Origin: Humulus lupulus
Taxonomy: Eukaryota > Streptophyta > Magnoliopsida > Rosales > Cannabaceae
Reading direction: 5' to 3'
DNA length: 64,000 nucleotides
Assembly (NCBI RefSeq): GCF_963169125.1
Contig: NC_084797.1
Span: forward strand, 96,621,868-96,685,867
This document shows positions 11,756-24,710 of the stretch, piece by piece. Both the position numbers and the translations under genes were made by a program. The stretch's first letter is position 1. Every line of letters starts with the position of its first letter. The notes under the pieces are model-generated. The model was not told the DNA's origin. It saw nothing but the letters and a program-made list of their open reading frames with translations, and ran no database searches.

Positions 11756-11950
11756 TATACCTCTCCCAATGTGCTTTTACTGTTTCTCCTAAATAATTTT
11801 CTAAATAAGCATACATTTCTTCTCCGGTATGATTATGCTCATTATTACTGAATTCCATAGTTGGGGGTATATATTTGTTATATTTAATTGTTTATTAATT
11901 GTAAGCTTCAAAATTGAAGTTTCTATCAAGCCTTGGTTACATTTTGTGGT

Positions 11951-11984
11951 TTACATAAAATCATAGGCTTGTGATTTTATGTAA
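11951..11984. repeat. Perfect 13-bp inverted repeat (hairpin)
   Basis: TTACATAAAATCA and its exact complement TGATTTTATGTAA are separated by 8 bases. The hairpin lies between the CACTA terminus and the copia gag. No poly-T or gene end is associated, so its meaning is unknown. Confidence 0.8.
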
Positions 11985-12211
11985 CAAGGTTCGTCAACAA
12001 CAAATGTCAATTCTACCACTTGTTTATTTGTGTTATGTACTTTGTAATCTTTTTCCTTAGAGTCTAGATTAACATTGTTTATTGCTTTGAGTTGTAACAT
12101 ACAAACTAAGGTTATAGCCTCAAATCCCCAACATTCAAAAATTTCTATCTCTAAACCTAAGTTTTGTATCAAAGTTTTTCTATTTCTAAGGTTTATCTAC
12201 TAACCAAAGCT

Positions 12212-12823
12212 ATGGAAGAACACTCCTCATTCTCAGCCCTCAAGTTCGTGTCTCAAGATCTGGTGATACTAGATAGATTTGATGGCTCAAATTTTGTTCG
12301 CTGGCAAGATAAGATCAAGTTTCTTCTCACAACTTTGAAGGTGCACTACATTCTCGACAAATATTTAAAGAATTTGGAGTCTCCAAAGGATGATGATACT
12401 CAAGAAGTGATCAAGGAAAGGAATAAAATTGAAGAAGATTAGCTCATATGTAGAGGCCACATACTCAATGATCCATACAAAAACACTACATCGATAAAGG
12501 AGATATGAGAATCTCTTCAGAAGAAGTACAAAACCGAAGAAGAAGGTACCAAGAAATTCCTCATAACTCAATACATGGAATTTAAATTATTTGATGGTAA
12601 AAACTTACTCCCCCAAGTACATGAGCTTCAAGTGATTGTGAATACGTTATCTACTCTTAAGATAACATTGTCGAAACCCTTCGTTGTGGGAGAGATTATA
12701 GCCAATTTACCTCCATCTTGGAGAGGCTATAGACAGAAGATCATCCATAAGAATGAAGAGATCTTAAAGCACCTCAGGATTGAAGAGGAGTCTCGTTCTA
12801 GAGACAAGTCTATGGAAGAGTGA
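12212..12823 (+). pseudogene. gag: Ty1/copia gag
   Basis: The start at 12212 (MEEHSSFSALKF) leads into LDRFDGSNFVRWQDKIKFLL, the hallmark opening of plant copia gag. LPPSWRGYRQKI and an acidic segment follow near the end. Stops near 12440 (TAG) and 12508 (TGA) lie in an otherwise continuous frame. It would form the capsid of the particle. Upstream, TTTGTATCAAAG near 12155 loosely resembles a tRNA-Met primer site, but no paired LTR was found. Confidence 0.8.
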
Positions 12824-14336
12824 AATGTTGGGACAATCAAGGCTAACGCCATAGAGAAACCCTCTCAATCCAAGGGATGGCTCACAAGAAACCCCAATCA
12901 AAGAGGGATACTCAGCTAGCCCCTAAGAAGAATGAAGGGAAACTCAAGGGTGTGAGAGGCTCTTTGTTTGTTTGTTGAAAGAGTGGTCACATGGTTAGAG
13001 AATGCAAGTAACGAAAGTCCCACAACCATGGATCCAAGGTCAACACAACCGAAGAGGACTTTGAGTGAGGTGAATTCCATCCAAGGAAAAGTACAAGGGT
13101 GGTGGTGTGACAGTTGTACCATCTTTCATGTAACTTATGATAGAGAGATCTTCAAAACCTTTGAAGAGTCAAAGAATAGCAATGAGATCCAAATGGGTAA
13201 TGAGCATAGATCCAAGGTTTTGGGCAAGGGGAATTTTGATCTATTCTTCACATCCAGAAATAAGGTTCTTTTGACCAATGTATTGTATGTTCTAGATATG
13301 AGTAAGAATCTTGTGAGTGGGCACTTGTTGAGCAAACCGAACATCAAAGCGGTGTTTGAGTCCGGCAAGCTAATTTTATCGAAAGGGAATTACTTTGTGG
13401 GGAAATGGTATGTTTGTGATGGAATGATAAAATTGTGCACCAAAGACTCTTATTTTTATAATAATGCATGCTTTTACTCCTCTTATATGCTTGACTTTGA
13501 TTCTATTACTTTGTGGTATAATAAACTTGCTCATATAGGATATAGTACAACTAGAAGAGTTTGTAGATATGGTTTAATTGTATGCAATGATTTTAATGTG
13601 AATTATGTATTAAATCTAAGATGGTAAAGAAACATTTTCCAAGTGTTGAAAGAAAAACTAACTTGCTACATTTGATACATAGTGATAGGTGTGAATTGAG
13701 TGGAACAATTACTAAAGGTGGGCATATATATTTTATTACCTTTAGTATGTGTACTTTCTTAAGAATAAGGATGAGGCCTTTAGCATGTTTAAAATCTATA
13801 AAGCCAAAGTTTGAAATCAATTGGAAAATAAAATTAAAGTGATTAGAAGAGATAGGGGTGGTGAATACTTTTCCATTGAATTCAATGTGTTTTGTGAGAT
13901 GCATGGTATAGTACATGAATGTACAACCCATTATACACTCCAACAAAATGGTATAGTAGAAAGAAGGAATAGAACATATGTCAAAATTATAAATGTTATG
14001 CTATTACATGCAAATTTGAGTTTTGCATTAAGGAGAGAAGCCTTGCATACTGCTTGTAATATTCTAAACTGAATTCATCTATAGAAGAATCAAATTTCAC
14101 CATATGAGATATGGAAAGAAAATAGGCCCAACCTAGGGTATCTCAAAGTGTGGGGGTGCCTTCATTATTGCAAGAGCACAGAGCCTAAAATGACCAATTT
14201 GTATCCAATGGCCATGAAATGTGTGTTTGAAGGATATGCCTCAAATAGCAAGGCCCATAGGCTATTAGAATTGGAGTCTAATGTAATAATTGAATCAAGA
14301 GAAGTCGAATTCTCAAATTCCAATGACAACATCTAA
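12824..14336 (+). pseudogene. pol: Ty1/copia nucleocapsid, protease and integrase region
   Basis: Follows gag in the same element. A zinc-knuckle remnant near 12970 is broken by a stop. A protease-like segment (13080-13400) has VLYVLDMSKNLVSG, typical of the region before integrase. LWYNKLAHIGY (about 13530) is the pre-integrase motif. The integrase core retains LIHSDRCELSG (first Asp, about 13675), IRRDRGGEY (second Asp, about 13850) and QQNGIVERRNRT (Glu, about 13955). Frames change several times and stops are frequent, so no functional enzyme can be made. Confidence 0.8.
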
Positions 14337-14379
14337 AACATTTTTCTTTTCCTTATCATCAATACACAATCTATATGCT

Positions 14380-15591
14380 CATCAAATGGATGTCAAAACG
14401 TCATTCCTAAATGGTAACCTCGATGAGGAGGTGTACATGGAACAATCAGAAGGGTTTGTTCTAAGGGGAAATGAACATAAGGTGTGTAATCTTGTCAAAT
14501 CATTATATGTTTTAAAACAAGCGCTAGAACAATGGCGTGAGAAGTTTGATGAAACCATTGTTTCAGATGGGTTTAAAGACAATAGTATGGACAAGTGCTT
14601 ATAGACATGCGATAACTATGTCATCCTAGTGTGTCAATATGTTGATGATATGTTAATATTAAGTAATGACATGAAAGACATTATAGAAACGAAGATGTTT
14701 CTATCTTCTAACTTCAAAATGAAGGACCTTGGAGAGGTTGATGCCATACTAGGTATCAAAGTTAGAAGAAATGTGAATGGATATGCCTTAGGTCAAGCTC
14801 ATTATGTTCAGAAAATGCTTGACAAGTTTGGTCATCTTAATATAAAAAATGCAAACACACCCTTCAATTCAAGTCTATAGCTTGAAAAGAATGAAGAGAT
14901 AGTGATGGCTCAACTAGAGTATGCAAGTGCAATTGGGAGCTTGATGTATGCCGCACATTGCACTACAGCAGACATAGCCTTTGCAGTTAGTAAACTAAGT
15001 AGGTTTACTAGCAACTTAAGTATCATACATTGGAAGGTCATGGAAAGAGTATTTGGATACCCTAAAAGGACCAAAGAGTTATGCCTCAAATATTCTAAGT
15101 TTCCTAAGACACTTAAGGGATATTTTGACGCAAGTTGGATATCTGGTGTAGGAGATAATCTCTCCACAACCGATTTGGTGTTCACCCTTGGTGGGGGTGT
15201 CTTTTCTTGGTGATCTAAGAAACAAACATGTATATATCACTTAACCATGGAGTCTGAGTTTATTGCTCTAGGGGCAACCAGAAAGAGGTCGAGTGGCTAA
15301 GAGATCTCATGTTGGAGATTTCAAAAAACTGTGGTTGACATATCGATAATTTTGATACATTGTGATAATCAAGCCACTTTTATTAGAGCTTACAACATGA
15401 TATATAATTGGAAGTCTACACATATATGTCTAAGTCATGAATATATGAGGGAATCAATTGATAAGAGTGTCATATCAATTTCATATGTCAAATCTTGTGA
15501 GAACTTAGCAGATTTGTTTAACAAACCTCTTGGGAGAGATTTGATGAGTTCTATAAATATCAGGATGGGACTAAAACTCCTTGACCAATAG
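14380..15591 (+). pseudogene. pol: Ty1/copia reverse transcriptase and RNase H
   Basis: QMDVKTSFLNGNLDEEVYM opens the RT, and the catalytic YVDDM is intact at 14638-14652. MKDLGEVDAILGI, GSLMYAAHCTTADIAFAV and the RNase H pieces ESEFIALGA, HCDNQAT and ENLADLFNKPL follow in copia order. Stops at about 14602, 14878, 15211 and 15289 and a small frame change interrupt it. The reading ends at 15591 at the usual copia C-terminus. No LTR could be matched on either side, and 15592-15753 shows nothing recognisable. Confidence 0.85.
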
Positions 15592-15753
15592 ATTCCCTAA
15601 TGATGGCAACCCAACTCAAAACTTGTATACATCAAGTGTAGATTCAATGGTAAGAACATGTCATTGATAAGGGTGTTGGAAAAACAAGCAGGGGAATAGG
15701 CATGGTGGGCCCATTGTATACAACAATAAATTTTTTCCATCTCTCATATATAG

Positions 15754-16945
15754 TGTAATGTCGTGGATAACAAAGACTGTTACACTGTGTGTTTAAAATA
15801 GTGCAAGACTTGTTAATCAAGTCATTTGAACATACATGTGTTCCTAAAGTCAGCTGACAGGTTAGGGTTAAAAGATTTTGATCATAAAATGGTTGACTTT
15901 CATTAAAATAAGAGTTTGATACATTGGATCCCAAAAATAATGATTACATGGTGGTTACAACCCTCAAAAGTAAACACAACTGCAGCCTGTCTAAGTGGTA
16001 AAATATAAATTTTGGCTCTAGTCCCTGTAAATTCCTTAACCGTAGCGGTTGAGCAGCTGCCGATGTACACTTAGCCTCCAAAGCTCTCCAAATCATGGCT
16101 AGTCAAATTTCTCTTTCCTTTACCTACACCACATAGCACCCGTGAGCCAAGGCTCAGCAAGAAAACTAAGTTCAACATGCATAGATAACAACAACAGAAT
16201 ACGAGTAATAAGCTAGGCAACAGTAACAATTTAATCCATACATATAATTCAAACTTGATACAATTAATTAGGTGTCGGTGCCCTTAGGCCGAGCCCTCTA
16301 GTTATTTAGCTGATCCCAACTCACTTAGGCCAAGCTGCATTCAGTACCCTCAACATCACCCCTGACTCCCTTAGGCAACACTTTCACATCAAACATAGTA
16401 GACATACAAGTTGTGAAGCATGCCATTGAAAGAAGCACAAGTTAACCTGCCTATTTTGATATTTCCAATCATAAATACATTTATAATCTCACATATATCC
16501 ATTTATAGGGGGTCTCAGCCCCAATCACAACTTGGGTGCGGGCTGCGAACTTCCCCTTTAGGGTCGTGGTGAACCTTCGAGACAACAAGCCCCCAGGGCT
16601 TCTAGGGTCACGCAGGTCGTGACGCCCATGAACAGAGTCGCGATGCGCCCCCGCAAACCCAGAAACCTGAGGCTTTTCCTGCTTTTTCTACTCAAATCCA
16701 AGCCACAGAATTCAACTTAAGCACATACCCAAGCCAATATTGAGTCTATAACCCTCAATATTACCTTACAAACAACACATATGGCCTATAACACTAGCTC
16801 AACCTTCCTTAAACCCCAAATTTAGAAACTAAACCAAGCATCCCTAAACATGTCCAAACCCAACCAGAATTCAACATATTAGGTCCTACAATCTTACCTC
16901 AGTGATAGCTTAACAAATCACATCTGGTCTAGTTCTATATATCAC
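15754..16945 (-). repeat. Partial gypsy LTR, family B
   Basis: Begins TGTAATGTCGTGGATAAC and aligns with the first 1.2 kb of the LTR at 24711-27101, including the GCACCCGTGAGCCAAGGC and CCCTTAGGCCGAGCCC segments. It is truncated on the right, where a copia LTR starts, so no closing CGTTACA or duplication is seen. A GC-rich island lies at about 16535-16680. Confidence 0.7.
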
Positions 16946-16949
16946 TATA

Positions 16950-17289
16950 TATAAAGTGCCTTCACTTAAGTGTCCTCTACACTAGCGACCCGGATTTAGG
17001 TCAATTGTATTCATAATACTAGTGAACCGTACTAGCAGTAATTTATCTAAAGGTTCAATTACTTTATTTTACTGCGAACTATGTTAAGTTTATTATCTTA
17101 ATCTCGATCCTCTCATACCAATATGAGATTAAGACCACATAGATAAACTTTGGAATTTTCTAATATTTACTTAATATTATCAACATAATATTGGGCATAG
17201 TCTATATATATAATAATTCAATTCAATTGTTTATTTCATTTGAAATATTTTTCAACTACAATTTCTTTAAGGGTACTATTCCCAACAAT
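16950..17289 (-). repeat. Ty1/copia 3' LTR fragment, minus strand
   Basis: On the minus strand the sequence after pol reads GGACACATGGGAGAT, a polypurine-like tract, then TGTTGGGAATAG as an LTR start at 17289. The LTR continues leftward as AT-rich sequence to about 16950, where it meets the family B LTR fragment. The end of this LTR was not seen. Confidence 0.55.
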
Positions 17290-18990
17290 CTCCCATGTGT
17301 CCTAAAGAAAATTGTGACACCTCTTTTAATAAGTCAATCACATTCTCCTGACCGAATTTGTCGAACAAAGTGTTTGTAACAGTTTTGTAAGAAACTATTT
17401 TTAAGTTATCTTCAATATCATTACATCAATTATGTAAAATTGTCTTGAATTAAATGATATTTCATTTCATGTGCTTTACCCTCTCATGATTTCTAGTTCT
17501 TCTAGAATAGTTGCATCTCCATTGCTTTTGCAATGAGATATTACTTGTTTATTCTAGTATGAAAACCTTTTCAACATGACAAAGAACTCAACTAAATCAA
17601 ATAGTCTATTTAACTGCCTGTAGTTGTTATATTTCATCTTTTGTGGTGAAACATACAAATCTGAAATGTCTAATATATTTCCAGATTAATGTGACTCCTC
17701 CACAATTATGGAAGCTGATTCTGATATCATTCTTTGAAGATTTAAAATCAGTTCATCCTTTGGAATTTTAGGTCATTGCCGAAATGCACATACATATAAT
17801 CTCTATTATATTCAAGATACTCAAAATGAAGTCCTTAAAATTATTCAATGACTCAATCCATCATTGGGTTGATAACTGCTAACTATTCCCACTCTTTAAC
17901 AAATGTCAATTCGAAAACATAACATTTGATACATTAAACAGTCTATCACTGAGTTGTAGGAATAATGTCTCATGTTCTCATTTTCTAGTAAAAGAACAAA
18001 TGGACATTATTATTTAGATAATACATTGTCCTGACCGGGAAGGCAAGAAGCCTTTCTTGGATTTTTGTAAACTAAAGAATTTGAGCATCTTATCTAAAAA
18101 AATTCTTGAGATAGTGCCTAAGGATTGTTCTTTCAATCTCTATAGAGTTGAATGTATAGAACATTCTTGGCTTTTCTAAATCTAATAATTAGAAATGTTC
18201 AGCTAACCATTTCTTTTCTACTGACGATTTCTCTACATCATTCCCAATTATTAGAATGTTGTCAATATTAAGAATAAGAATCTCAATAGAATCTTTCTAG
18301 TCGAGATCTTCAAATAATTTTTCCATGTCAGCCATTCAATAAAGACAACTTAGGCATTCATTTCAATTAATCTCATAATCCATGCATAAAGAAGTAAATA
18401 AGAGTATGTAAACATATTTAAGTTTGGTTATAGTAGAAGATATTTATTCGAGTAATAAATTATTCTTTCTATTCATAGCCTTAGGCTATTAACCTAACTT
18501 TGAAAGGTCTGTACTTTCCCCTGTTCTCTTCTTCATCTTGAATATCCTATCTCAATCTGAAGTTCAATGAACTTTAGTTGGATGTTCAAGAATCCAGATG
18601 TCATAGAATTCTAAATTCCATTCATAGATTCATGGTGCTTCAACAATTGTTTTTCGTAAAAGCTTTTCATTTCATACTAGTATGTGAATGAAGTTTAGTT
18701 AGATTTTGTTACACACAATTTAACTATCTTTATATTTGTAATGGAGTAGTTACTAACTAATGCTCCCACTACAACAATGCTTTATAGAATTTGTGATATT
18801 CTTTGGTTTTACCATTATTAATTATTAGTAACTTGCTTACTTGACTTGCAGTCATTATTTCTAGTACAACATAACTAGAAAATGTAGTGATTATATTAAT
18901 CATGCTTCAGCATTGAAGAGATACAAACTCTTTTGTAATCTCTTATGATTATTAAACTATTTCACTAAATGACTCCATCGAAATTTTCAA
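17290..18990 (-). pseudogene. pol: Heavily decayed Ty1/copia pol (RT and RNase H)
   Basis: On the minus strand ILNIDNILIIGND (about 18236-18280) corresponds to the RT active-site segment, with both flanking residues of the YVDD box changed. Further on, MYQMLCFRIDIC (about 17920) and VGIVSSYQPNDGLSH match the conserved copia stretch before RNase H. MKYHLIQDNF near 17440 matches the end of RNase H. Stops occur every 10-30 codons. It is far more decayed than the copia element at 12-15.6 kb and belongs to a different copia lineage (Angela/Tork-like by motif, tentative). Confidence 0.6.
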
Positions 18991-19389
18991 TTTATTCACA
19001 TAGCCACTTGTGAATCCCAACTTCTAAGTCTTTGATAATGTACAATCAAACATGTACAGAGTATAACAAGTGTTAAAATTAAAGAAATAATATAAAGTCC
19101 TGTAAAAAAGTCTCTGAACATAATTTGCGGAAAACATAACCATTTTCTTAAATAAGGTAACTGAAAATCCATATTAAATTTTTTTTTCAAAACATACAAT
19201 AGTTCAGAAGTATGCGCATACTTAAAAGTAAATTACAATGTCATAATTTTAAAACATTCAATGAGCCCAAAATAAACTATTAGTTATCATATGGGTTCTA
19301 ATCCCCAAAACGTAAATTCCAAAAGGTCGGTCCACATGTACATCCTCGCAGATAAACTCCAGCACTCACTGATCCACTTTGCCTTTGAG

Positions 19390-19419
19390 CTTACCTACAA
19401 CACGAAACAACTAGGTAAG
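19390..19419. repeat. LTR inverted repeat CTTACCTA/TAGGTAAG
   Basis: An 8-bp perfect inverted repeat around a 14-base centre. The same structure is conserved at 31570-31599, 34829-34858 and (reversed, with one arm altered) 51747-51776 in the other family C LTRs. Confidence 0.85.
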
Positions 19420-19944
19420 TGAAACGCTTAGTAAGAACAACTTAACAAACATAGCCACATAAACAGAGCAAGAACTTAACTAACTGTAACTAGTTAGATA
19501 ATCAACCAAGAATAGGATCGTGATGAAACTGAACTGTATCACACATTTTAAGAACGTGCGAACATCCTAGAAAACTTATGGTCATTCCTCATAACCAAAA
19601 TTTATAACCTGAAGGTACACCTGCACGCAGAAAATCCCAAAGCATACATACAGTCTTAACTGGTAACATACATACTTACTTACTAAGTCGTATCATAACA
19701 ATCATTTGTATCATATCATACATACTTACTTAGGGTTCCGGAGGAACCTTCAACATAGCTTAACATATCTTAGCATATCTCACCATTACATCGACGGGTG
19801 TAAACTAGTTGCACCGATTACCCAGACTCGTAGAAGAATTCAACATACTTTCTTAGCCATAGAGATTTGATTCCAGAATTAATTTACTTACGTGTCACAG
19901 AGTTTAACCGAACTCTTATGTCATGGGTGTTAAGCCAAACTTCT

Positions 19945-20190
19945 TACATATTGCGATGGCCAACTGACTTTAGCCACACAGGCATCAGTGGTGACCCAGA
20001 CTTCTTACATACCACGATGGCCAACTGACTTTAGCCACACAAGCATCGGTGGCGAACCAGACTTCTTACATATCGCGATGGCCAACCTACTTTAGCCACA
20101 CAGGCATCGGTGGCAAACTAGACTTCTTTCATATCGCGATGGCCAACCGACTTTAGCCACACAGGCATCAGTGGCAAACTAGTTTCTCAC
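19945..20190. repeat. 61-bp tandem repeat, four copies
   Basis: Units share GCGATGGCCAACTGACTTTA and GCCACACAGGCATC, with small differences between copies. The array lies inside the family C LTR, in a position comparable to the 63-bp array at 31985-32215 in another LTR copy, though the unit sequences differ. Confidence 0.85.
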
Positions 20191-22036
20191 ATAGATCCCC
20201 GGTCGCTAGCCGGATTTCATAGTTGTCACTGTAGCTAGGTCGACTGCTTACCTTAGTCATAAGTATGCGAATTCTCTAGGACCACGGTCTTAAGTAAACC
20301 TTCTAGGACTAGTTCAAATTATTAACTAATAACTCAGTTATCTAAACTATTCATTAACGTGTTGTAGCCAAACATATCATAAGTTATCTTACCCAGATTC
20401 CTTAGCGCTTGCTTGTGGAGACCATCTATCCAAAAGCGAGCCTTCACGCTTAGATAAAACTATAGTGAAACCACATAGTGACTCGGATTAAACTATGGCA
20501 TATTCTTATAGTTAATATTCCACAATAGATACATGAAATAAATTCTTAGGGACTCTATACTATAGTCTTTTATAGAGTTCACAGTGTATAAGGCCGGATT
20601 TCATTTTAGACTTAACGGTATCATAGGAAAATCGATCTCGCAGCAACATGCTCACAGTACCATGCATTTTAATATTCTTTAATTGAAGAACTCATTTATC
20701 GGATAACTCGTATTTTGGTTTTAGGAAAATGGAGTTATACTCAACTCATTTCTTTAGAAAATACCAACTTGCTGTCTTCTTATGAAAATTTACGGTTTCC
20801 TATCATTTACCAAATTACCGCTTATTAATCTGTTTCAAATAATATCTAACAATGTCATATCGCTCTCTTAAAGGTTCTACAAAACCCAAACTCCCATTCT
20901 TACCAATTCTTACCCATAACCTAGGATCTCTCTTTATGTTTTTTTTAAAGGAAGGGCAATTGGACCCTTAACTTATAAAATGGTAAAAAAAATCAACTTT
21001 TCGATAGAGCTCGAAATTGCTACCTTTCAGTTTTTAGGGCAAACTTAGAAAAGTTATTTCTCTTAAACCGTGACACATTTTTCTCTCAAAATTTACAGGA
21101 GTCCTTGTACACATCTTAAATAATTTCCTTCAAATTTTATAATATTTTGGATGGCAAAACCCATTCTATTTTTCAAAGCAATCTGGGCAGTGCCTGCTAC
21201 CCGGATGTTTCTCCCAGTTTTTATGGTAAATTTGAAAATTTATTTCTCTTACACCGTAGCCCAGTTCTTTCTTAAATTTTACAGAAATCTTTATACATGT
21301 CTGAATGAGTTTTCTACAAAATTTCATAATTTTTGAAGTAATAAAACTTAACAAAATGTTTAAAGTCATTTGGGCAGTGCTTGCTACCCATAAGTATTGT
21401 TTCTAGATTCTAGGGCAAAGTTTGAAAAATTATATCTCTTATACCTTAACATATTTTCCTTTAAAATTTCACATTGACCCTTATAAATGTTTAAACTAAC
21501 ATCTTACAAAATTTCATAGCTTTTTGATTTGTAAAACCTGTTTAAAAGTCAAAACAATTTGAGCAGTGCATGCTGCCCAAAAATTTTCCAGATTTACATC
21601 AAGATGCCAAAAAGTTCATAACTTCGATTTGAAAACACATTTTTTCGATTTTCAAAAGCCTAAAGTCAAGTACTCATCTAGATCTATGGAAAAATAAAAA
21701 TTATTTCCATAAACAGAGGTATTAGGGTATAATCTGACTTGGCAGCATGCATTTTTACACATTTTTACACGTTGGAAGTCAGACCACTTAAACTTGGCAG
21801 CATGCATTTTTACACATTCTAGCAAAACCCTAGCCACATGTATGCATGCAAATCAACAAATCAACCAATCTAACTCTCAAGAATAAAATAAACTTCAAAA
21901 ACCAACAAAATAACCTATACAATAAGATCTAACATCAATAACCAAAAACAATTCAAAACCAACCAAAGATCTACCTTTGATTGTTCTAGCTTGGAGATGA
22001 TTGTCCTTAGCTTGTTCAATCTTCCTTCTTGGATTC

Positions 22037-22925
22037 TGTTATCCAGATTTCCGGATAGCGTTTAGATTGATGTCCTCGGGGACGCAGAATTATCGATGTC
22101 TTTCACGGTAGGTAGCCAGAGCTCGCGGATGGGCAGAAAGGCTTCGCCTCTCCTGTTTAGTGTCCGGATTACTCTTCCAAGCAACCACAACACGGAAACT
22201 CGTCAGCTCTCCCGGACTCCCGAAGAGGTGTCCTTCGGGGAAGCCCCTTCCAGGAGAAGCTCTTCGAGTGGTCTCCGCGGTTGGAGTTCCGTGCCTCGCA
22301 CATAACAAAACCAAGCGGTCGAGTCCTGGAGGAGGCATATTTGGAATGATATCCACTTGACACAGGATCCCGCCTGACACGCCCGTCAGGTCAAAGCCGC
22401 ACACATCCCAGCACGCCTAAGGGTACCTTTTCGCCTACTGTTCCACTGACAACTTGGAAAAGACGGCTGACTTTGTGTGTTCCCCATACTTTCACGTAGA
22501 TATACCCACATAGAGTCTTGTAGCCATGCTACTACAGTGATTGTATTCCCTATTTATGGCTGGTGTAATTAAGACTCATAGAGGGAGAGAAAAACCCTAA
22601 TCCGAAACCCTAGCTATAAAGACCCCTTCATTTTACAAGAAGGGGGAGGATGAAGAAATCACATAGCAAAAACTCTACTAAAATCTCTCTATCTTGATCT
22701 TCTTCAAGAGAACCCGAGAGAAACACTGTGAGTGTGTGAAGTTCTTGTGCACCAGCCGTCTTACTGTAACCTTTTCCAAGTATAATAACATCGACTCGTG
22801 GACTAGGGCTTGTTAACGCCTGAACCACGTAAAAACACTGTTTGTTTAGTTACATTTAAGCATTTCTACAGTTCTTATCTTTTTATTATTCTGTTTGTAT
22901 TCGTTTCCGAAAAACTCGGTAAACA
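22037..22925 (+). mobile_element. Solo LTR, 889 bp, TSD GATTC
   Basis: Starts TGTTATCC and ends GGTAAACA (TGTT/AACA ends), flanked by GATTC at 22032-22036 and 22926-22930. It is GC-richer than its surroundings. It holds a plus-strand TATA box, a CT-rich stretch and, near the end, CGTGGACTAGGG...GAACCACGT, an arrangement common in plant LTRs just before the R/U5 end. No internal region remains, so LTR-LTR recombination is the likely origin. The 104-codon open frame on its minus strand (22090-22404) has no recognisable match. Confidence 0.8.
22614..22622 (+). promoter_or_regulatory. TATA box of the solo LTR
   Basis: CTATAAAGA at the expected position, about two thirds into the LTR, followed by GA/CT-rich sequence. 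Predicted to start transcription rightward near 22640-22660; this is inference from LTR layout. Confidence 0.45.
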
Positions 22926-23515
22926 GATTCTATACCCTCAAACTGAGCCCCATAGGTTTCACATGCAGATTTTTAAGAGAGTTTTAGAGTAGGAGATTTT
23001 AGATGAATGGTAATACACAAAAACTCTAGAACCCTTACCTTTGTTTTCACTAGATCACTAAAAAGCTTCAACTTTGAGATCATCCTAGAACAACCTCCCT
23101 TGAACCCTAGAAAACAAGATCCATGCCATACATGGCTATTAGATTACATGGATGAATATTCCACCCCTTAGGGTTTCAGATTTGAAGAAGAAAAGAAGTG
23201 AAATGGACAAAGTTTCGTACTTACCTCTTCACTAGTCTTCCCTTGAGCTTCTCCTTCCTTCAATGGAGAATGAGTGAACCAAGCTTGTGAAGAGAAGAGA
23301 AATGGAAGCCAAGGGGCTCAGGGCATTCAGTTTTTGGAGTTTAGAGTGGAAGAGAGAAAGTTGTTTGAGTGGACAAAAAATGATTTTTGAGGGAAGTGTG
23401 TAGTTTTGGTGAAAAAGGATTAAGGACAAAAATGTGGAAGAGCACTAATCATTAGGGTAGTCTCTTAACCTTCCCTAGGATATGTGTCATAAGACACTTG
23501 AGTGCATAGGCATAG

Positions 23516-24000
23516 TGTAATGCCCTGGATAACCAAGACCGTTACACTATGTGTTTAAAATAGTGCCAGACTTGCTAATCAAGTCATTTAACTAAAAATT
23601 TGAATCTAAAGTCATAAACAGGTTAGGATTAAAAGATTTTGGTCATAAACAGGTCGTTTTCATTTAAATGAATGTTTAGTACATGGGATCCCAAAACAGA
23701 GTTTAAAGGACATATTTACAAAATTTCCAAAAGTTATAATTAATCAAGGCCACTCTAATGGAAAAATACACATTTTAGGTTTCTATCCCTGTACAATCCC
23801 TCGACCGTGGCGGCCGAGTAGTTGAAAATGTACATCTTGCCCCTAGAGCTCTCCAACCCATGGTTGATCCATCTTACCCTTGCCTTTACCTGCACCATGT
23901 AGCAGCCGTGAGCCGAGGCCCAGCAAGAAAACCATAACATGATAGCATAATCAATATCGATAACCAAATAATTCATAAAACATTAACTAGATATTCAGTA
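23516..24000 (-). repeat. Truncated left LTR, family B
   Basis: Aligns closely with 24711-25190 up to ATATTCAG, then switches to internal sequence. Only about a fifth of the LTR remains. Confidence 0.85.
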
Positions 24001-24710
24001 GCTCTTTCCCCAGCACAACTCGTTGTTTCACCCATCCAGTCTCCTCTATCAGACCTCCCAGCTTACTCACATACTAGCGAATGTCTACTGTGATTTCCAG
24101 GGGCTGATGGAGGATTCCAATCCTAATTATCATCTGCAACCCTCACTATAACAATACCAGGTCCACTTAACCATTCTGAGCACAAATAATTTGAATTCAT
24201 CTGCCATCACCGACTAAACCCCTCAGCCCTGATGTTCATACCCAGAGCCATCCCACGGCCAGGTCCAAACAACCACAATAATCATGCACACATAAAGCAT
24301 AATGAACACCAATCTATAGTACTATGCATTATTTATTAAATTCCATTTCTACCAAGTACATTCATACTTACCATGCTTTCATAACCCAACAAGCAGATAA
24401 AGTATATAAATTCAATTTAAACAATTCACCTCATGCTCTCAATATACAAACCATTATCCAAATATTCATACACATGCAATAGCAATGCTAATAAGCACGC
24501 CTCAATATCACCACACAATAGTCAAGGGCCAGACCCTATTAGTGTCTCATGCTTCCTATTAATCATACCACTTAATACATTCAAACACTTAAGCATATAA
24601 TCTCATGTATTCAGTTACAAAACCCTGAGTCGAGCTTGTCTTTAGCAGCGAGAGCACATGTCCAGCTAGTCTTCAGGAACCCTTAAACCTAGACCACTCT
24701 AATACCAAGT
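24001..24710 (-). other. Internal leader of the family B element; no gene
   Basis: Non-coding sequence between the deletion junction and the right LTR. It contains GAACCCTTAAACCTAG next to the primer site, shared with the leader of the family A element at about 4012, which shows the two families are related. Confidence 0.6.
24697..24707 (-). other. Primer-binding site for initiator tRNA-Met
   Basis: Minus-strand TGGTATTAGAG, three bases inside the LTR border at 24711. It matches the initiator tRNA-Met complement with one change, and its spacing to the LTR is normal. Confidence 0.8.

Noticed and set aside
12150..12166. tRNA-Met primer site for the plus-strand copia element
   Set aside because: TTTGTATCAAAG has several mismatches and no LTR end precedes it.
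19945..20190. Regularly spaced repeats considered as a CRISPR array
   Set aside because: Units are adjacent without unique spacers and lie inside a plant LTR; it is a minisatellite.
22090..22404. 104-codon minus-strand frame
   Set aside because: Falls entirely inside the GC-rich solo LTR, overlaps open frames on both strands and shows no domain pattern.
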